Notes under the pieces: model-generated
Told to the model about the DNA's origin: nothing
What the model saw: only the letters and a program-made list of their open reading frames with translations
The model's database searches: none
Part shown: piece after piece, positions 51,701 to 59,415 of the stretch
Layout of the letters: every line of letters begins with the position of its first letter
Numbering within the stretch: position 1 is the first letter of the stretch
Source: Arbacia lixula
Taxonomy: Eukaryota > Echinodermata > Echinoidea > Arbacioida > Arbaciidae
DNA: 64,000 bases
Assembly (NCBI GenBank): GCA_963669155.1
Contig: OZ022597.1
Span: forward strand, 8,941,250-9,005,249
Direction of reading: 5' to 3'
Position numbers and translations under genes: made by a program

Positions 51701-54700
51701 ATGTGTGCAGAATTAGAGACGTCATCAACTTCACTTGTTACTGTCATGTTGTAAAATGTTCCAGCTACAGGCAGGTTTTCGCAGGTGGCATTGAGTGCAC
51801 CGTACTGGGAGTACCATTCAGGAATGATCGGTGGAACAGCACTACCCTCACTGCAGATAACGGAGAAGAATTCTACGTAGCCGTCAGGGACCATCCAAGA
51901 TGCTGACACGGTGTCATTTGAAGATGTTGTCTCGGTTAGGTTGGCACTTGCTGGTACTGTATGGATTGAACAAGAATACACAAAATATCATTTATATATA
52001 TATATATGAGCATCGGAGTGTGAATTAATTTGTGTTATCTATAGGGGAGTGTGCATTGACACCACTGCGGTGCATGCAATGTCAAAATCTTGTGATATGG
52101 TCACCAATGCCCTCATACGTGCGTTGTGTATGCGGGACGGATGCTGCCGTGTAAATTTCTTGCGCGGTTTGGGATGGATGAATCATCGGAAATGTCTACA
52201 GTCTGAATTATTGACTGCTCTCTTAACTTGGTGCACGAAACATGACTAGTGCACACTGAATGTGCAACCTAAGAATCTCCTCTTAGGAAAACCACGACCA
52301 CAGTAGAATGTAAAAAAAAAAATACTTCTTGGAGAAACTGCAGTGTTGTCTCTTATGTCAAAAGTATGTCGCCTGAGATGCCGCAGTGGTGCCGATATCA
52401 AACATGTAATTATTTTGGCTGAGTTTGATGGTTCTTTTTTCCTTTTTGATTTGCATTGATAATATTCTTCCAATTTCCCTTAAACGGCCATACAAGTAAC
52501 ATCATATGATAATCTACATATTGACATATTGACACATATACAGTTGACATATTACTATACATTGACTTACACTGTCCCGTACACATGAACAGTAATGGTG
52601 ACATAATAACACATATAAGGACACGATGAGGTAAGATATTAACCACTTCGACGTTATTTGTGAATAAAATGACAGTTTGCAATTGTAATAATTGTTTCAG
52701 AGGAAGGGAGACTAGTCGATATCAACAATTGATTTTCTTCGTGGTACCACCACGGAATTGAAGCAGTTCAAAATAAGAACATTTTTAGAGCAATTAAAAG
52801 ATTTACCAAAATGTTTGACAATGTACAAGTTTCACCATATATGTCAAATGCATATTTGAAAATGGACAAATATTCTTTTTGAAATCTGTTTTCTACTTAC
52901 ATGTTTGACTTTGAATGCTCTGTATGTCGAACTTTTCCCCACTGATGCTCGTAACATTCATAACGTATGTATCACCAGGTGTTGGCAGATTAGTGCACTC
53001 TGCTGAGTAGGAGCTACCGTAATATACATCTATACTTGATGGTTGAGGGACACCGGTGTCGCTGCAGCTGATGTCATAGCTCTCTAAATACCCGCTTTGC
53101 TTGTCCCACGTAGCACGAATTGAATATGGTGTCACTGCTTCTACCACGACCTCTGGTTTGTTCGGGACTTTAGTAATGCAAAGACATGGGAAGGAAATGT
53201 ATATGAATGTACGTCATGGTCATTAAAATATTGTAATCTGCACTATTCAAAGGAAGGTGTTAGTGGGTTTCACTGAACAGTGTCGTTTGACAATATCACA
53301 CATACGAAGAGGTCGATGTACATCTGTTCATATTAGCGCACCCCTTCTTTTTCAAGTCTGATATGTGTTATGTCGGAGCTTGCAACGGTAAAAACATTAA
53401 GATGAGTGTATTTCTTTCAGATAAGTCATTATCCTCCTTTATCAGATTGCTCAAAGTGTACGACTTGATTTAGGGGTACTGGTTCAAAACTAAATGTTGG
53501 TACATAGTACATTACTTGAATGTGGTATCATACTTCATTTGTGTACTATGTTTTTAAAACAAATAATGTCCTTGACGCCGTTGATACAGGGGTATAACAT
53601 ACAAACTACTCACGTAGTTGCATGGAAAGAGAAGTCTGTACTGTCTTCCACACAGGTGATGCATCCATGTAAGAGGATGTGTACGTTGTTATGTACATAG
53701 GGATTTTTCGACCTGCCTCCCATGCGTTAGTGCATGTTGCGTTGAATTCGTTGTCCTCATCTGAAGGATAAATCTGGTAAGGAATAGCCATACTATTGCC
53801 ACAGGCTATCCAAAAGTAGCTGAATTCTCCTGTAGGACGACCCCAACTTGCCGATGCCGTGTCATTGGTTGTTTCCCTCTCCACTGGTATGACATTGTTC
53901 GGGTCTGAAATAACCGGAGAGAGCAGTGCACAATAATGTGTCAGAAGGACCTCATACCAAGTACAAGATTGCACGTCTGAGCCATATGGGATTTCTTCAA
54001 TTTGTGCCGATGATTATAAATTGTTAATAAAGTAAATTTATGTCACACAGTACCACTATGTGATAGGTGAGCAAATATTGAAGAATATATATATATATAT
54101 ATTTGCGAATGATTTACATATACCAGTGATGTTTTTTTAATTTCCTAAGTGCTTCAACAAGAAAGAAATGTTATTTCCATGAAGCTTTAACTTTGACGTT
54201 ATGTAAATCAGTGTTCTCATTTTTATATCTAATTCAGGCTCGATTTAATCATAGATTTACAATTATATAAAAATGAATTTATTCCATATATAAACGGAAA
54301 TAAAATAGATATAGTGATTGAACAAAATATATTGGATCTCATTTTTAATTTGACAATTTGGGAGCTGGCTCTCTTTGGGAATTTTCATTTCTGTTACTTA
54401 AATCTTGTCGTGTCGCTTTGTGTCTAGTCATCATGTGTTCCGAATCCGAGAAATTTAAAGTATGATTTGTATATAAGCCCTCCAAAAACAAAACGGTTGT
54501 TTGATATCCAGGCTTTACATTATTGATAGTAGTATCCCTTGTTACTTGTTAATTTCAGATGGTATGAATGGAGTCACTAGTCCCGAATTATCATTGATAA
54601 TTATGTAATCATGGAATATTAAGAACAACATATTGTGTAATATAGGAAGCAAAGATCGAAACAATGGTATGGTTAGTGGCCCTTTCTCAACGCAGTCTTT

Positions 54701-57700
54701 ATCTGACAAAACTTGTCCTTCCAAAATCTTCTTAGGAGTGAACGTATATATAGTGAGTTACGGTGCAATCATACGAAACATATAATGTTCAGATATCAAC
54801 TCACAAGCTAGTATCGAGATATCCTCTGCGTTCATCCAGATACCGCTGACTGATGCAACATTCATATGGTAAACATATCCAGCATGCGGCAAATTAATGC
54901 AAGAAGCATTGAACACGGAATCCTCTGGCGATGCATCGATGTAGCTGGGGAAGGCATCGCCGTCCGTGCAGTTTACCAGGAAGAAATCTACAACTCCTAC
55001 GGGCATCGGCCAGATAGCTGTTATGGTTCCGTTTGTTGCCCCGTATTCCGTCAGGTTTGCCTTGTTTGGAACTGCAGTTAACAAGGAAGTTTGTATGGAC
55101 AAGCTTGTTTAAACAAAATTCCACTTTGTGCATATGCTACCCATGCATGAATACACACTGCAACGTTGTTCATTAAGAATTGGAGACATATCATCAGCTG
55201 AACATAATGATGAGGGCGATTCTGTTTTAAAGAATTGAGAAGCATTCGCCTACTTCACCACGCACGACCTGCTTAATTAGTGCGATGCAAAAAAGTGTCA
55301 GCAGCTCTTATGGACATAACGTAAGTGCATTTGCCTTTTGATTTATTGTTATGGTACCGTTACTAATATCGAGATAAAGCTGGAATATTAAAATGCGTAT
55401 ACAGCTCCGATATAAGTGATTTTCTTGACACGCAATATTATGTGCATGCTATCAGATAATTTGACAGAAGTAATAGAAAGACACCCAATAGGTAATTTGT
55501 TGAATACGTTCAGCTTCCAAAATCACAGATCGATCTAATATGGCTCTCCACTTCAGATATCTTCTTGCAACGATCATTTAATACTTAATAATAAAGAACT
55601 TCAATGGATCCATATAATCACATTTCTTTTCTTTTTTCGTGCAGAAAGTGCATCTGTTGTGCAAAAATTACATTGCTAGAAAAGAAAAACAGTACCCAGC
55701 TTTGAAGAAAAGCTGTGGCTCAAAACGCTTCTCTAAGTACTAAAATTACGTGTTTTTTTTTTCTTTAAAGACAGCCCGTCCCTTTTTCAGATCACCACAA
55801 AACCATCGAAACATTGGCAAAACATATAGAGAAGTGTTAGCAAGCTGTATATTCATAATTTGAAACCGATACGGAGTGTAAAATTCAAATAATGCACGTA
55901 AAAAACCTCTGATTAATAGTCTTTACCTCAGGCTCTTAGCAGTTTGTGTTGAATTATCTGCTATATTAATTAATCTGTTTATTAAATTATAAAACGCATT
56001 ATGAAAAAAAAATGTTCTTTAGAAGGAATCATCTCCAAAGTTTGGTAATTACTCATAAAATTAGGAATTCACACATGCAAAATAACCACATAGATGCTGT
56101 AACAAAGACTAATACTTTTTTCGTAGTACGAAAAAAGTCGGTTTGAAATCTAACGGCTGAAATTTTTACATATACAGAAAGCTTCAACATGCTATATTCT
56201 TAGAAATGGTCTTGAATCACACTTTCTTCAATTTACGATCGTGATAGACGATTTCAAATTTCAAGCTTGCAAAAGGGACCGACAATCTTTAAAGGATTCA
56301 AAGTTTTTAAAGGTATTTTCTGATTTCATACAGCTTGAATAAATACATACATACATACATAAGTACATAAATACATAATTAGTAACAGTTCATTGTTGAT
56401 TTCTTGACCAATTTTACCGTTATCGTTATCACATATTGTGATAGTAAGTGTCACTTGCTGAGGGGCTATTTCTAGAAAATATTTCTAGACGGACTTAACT
56501 TCGTATTTTGGCGAGACATCATTGTTCCATAAGGTGTTCATCGATCAAGGCAGCTGGTATCACAGGTAAGAATTTGTCACATATGATATAGGTACGGGTA
56601 CACTGAATACTAACCAGCTCGAAGAAAGATGCTACTGGGATTCTCCTGTTCCTTCTGTAGACTGGTAACATTCATTTGGTATTCTCCCCCGGTGGTCGTG
56701 AAATTCTGACAAGATGCGACGAAGCTGGTCTGATTTTCTCCTTGTTCAAAGAAGGATGGATATGGAGTACCGTCGTGGCTGCACGTGACTTCGTAGCCAG
56801 ATACCTTTCCTAAGGGAGTAGTCCAGGATACGCTGACAGAGTCTATCGTCGCCATGCCTTCTTGGAGTTCGACCCTGTTAGGTACTGTTGCAAAGAATAT
56901 GTAACACCGCGTAGACATAAAAGACAGAATATGTGTACTCCAAACTATTATGAATTATCCTTTAGTAAATGTACGCATCGTGTACATTGGACGGTAAGAA
57001 ATGTTTGTTTATTTTATTCATCTTACGTCACAACAGGAGAGAGTTGGGAAATTATCTCATCGATTTGGCAATTCTTCATATTCTTTTTTAATATAAGCTT
57101 CATTAGCTCCTCAAGACTTTAGAATGTCATCAAGAACTAGTGGTGATGTTTTTGCGAGCGATCCGTTAGCGCAAAACATTGCTGGAGAGGTAATTTCTAG
57201 AGAGGAGGTTATTTACAAACTTCACTTATTCACGTCTGTTATCCACTTATGTGATAATGTGTTGTTTTGAAGGCACCTTTGCCCTTGTTCATGTATGTGT
57301 GTGTTTGTGTGTGTGTGTGTGTGTGTGTATGTGTGTGTGTGTGTGTGAAGAGTATGTTGATTAGGATGAAGAGGGTTGCCTACGCCTGTTTGCCCAGATC
57401 GTTCCTTGCACCTCATCTCTTCCTCAACTACAATATAAATTGTATGTACGTTAATCATTATCAACAAGAGGTTGGATACAGATAACACATGATCATCAAT
57501 ATGTGATCCATTTAGAGCCCACGCATACTTACACGCAGTCATGTTAAACGTTGTGACGTCACTGAGTTCACTCCCACTCTGACAAGTGATTGACATCGTG
57601 TAGTCGGCTCCTGCTTCTGGAAGATCCACACACGAAGCCTGGTTGAGGTTACCACTGTAGTCTTCCTGAACCGGATCGAGCGGGTAGACCGTACCGTCGG

Positions 57701-59378
57701 AACAGTTAACAATATACTTATCAACAATGGCTTGTTCATATCCGAACATGTAGAATGTTGGTTTTGGCCAAGCAATTGTTATCGAGTCATTTGAAGCCCC
57801 TGATTCGGTCATGTTGACAACTGGAAGTGGACCTATCCAAGCAACAATAGTTATCTTTTATATATTTGCATATTATACAATGTGTAGTCAAATAAGTATC
57901 CGTAGCAGATAAGTGCATCTAGGAAGGTAAATTCGGCAGGCCCGGTGGAAAATATTGGGCATACCCTGAAGATACCCAATTGACCAGTAAATTTTCTTTT
58001 GAGTGGTCAAGGCGCAAATTGTTAAGATACGTGTAAATAACATTTCTTGCATTAATCTGAGGGACTGATATTTCAAACGTTTATCATACAAATTATTTGA
58101 CAGTTCATGAATCACAAATGCAACGATGTTTCTTAAAGACAGAGTTATTCCAAAGATTCGAATACTCCGAAGGTTCATTATTCCGAAGAATTGCTATTCC
58201 GGAGGTTCGCTATTCCGAAGGTTCAATAGTCCGAAAACGTAAAAAGATTCATTAGTCCGATAATAAAATAAGGTTTCTTTTTCCGAAAATAAAATTATCA
58301 AATTATTTTACGTGGATCAGCTTTGAGCGGCTATTCGGCCAACCACCATATTGACGGAAGCTCGATCTTCCCGTATATATGTATATATAAATAAATGAAT
58401 ATATATATATATACATTATATACACAACAAAAAAAGTAAGTCCCCCTGCCCCTATAAACCAAAATAGCATAACTTTTTATTCAAGAGCCTTCGGGCAACA
58501 TAATTTAGCAGGAATGTTTCTGAACTTATTGACTAACTTATGTGTGAAAATCACATTAATCTAATTTGTCATGCATAAGTGGGCACATTTTAAAGGCAAA
58601 AATGTCACTTTTCAAAAGACACAAGGGTAATTTTGAGATTCTGTCACATGAATTTTTGATGAATTCCATTTCTGGTGCATAATTTACGTCCTTTCATTGT
58701 TTATCATCCTTCTCTTGATGCACTAACATCAATTTCGACATTTTACCAATTGTTCTGATTGAGTGAGCACCGTTTAACAAATACTCATCCCTCTTGAGTT
58801 TGAAACTATTAAAAACCCGTTACTTTCGTGAAAAAATAAAACTATTAAAACTGCATATTTTGACAAAGATGTGACATGACATGCTATGTAAACATAAGAA
58901 GTCATTTACGTGTCATGGTTGAGTAAAAACACTTTAAAAATCGCGCAAGAAATGCCAAAATGTATTGTTAAAATGGCATAAACAATTACCCTTGTGACTT
59001 TTGAAAAGTGACATTTTTGCCTTTAACATGTGCTCACGCATGCATGACTAATCAGACTAATGTGATTTTCCACACAGAATTTAGTCAATAAAGTTAGGAA
59101 ACATCCTGCCAAATTATTTTGCCCAAAACCTCTCCGATAAAAAAGTTATACTATTTTGCTTAGGGAGGGACTAACTTTTGTTGTGTTTATATAGAAATAT
59201 ATATATAATACTTGAAGAATACTATCCTTGTATATATAGAGTGCTCGCAACCCTTCTCAGGAAGAGCTTTGAAATAATAATACACAAGTTTAAACGGATG
59301 ACTGTTGATTCATCATGTTTATTCATCATTGTTTATTACTATTAAACATAATGAATCAACAGTCATCCGTTTAAACTG

Positions 59379-59415
<37 letters not shown>

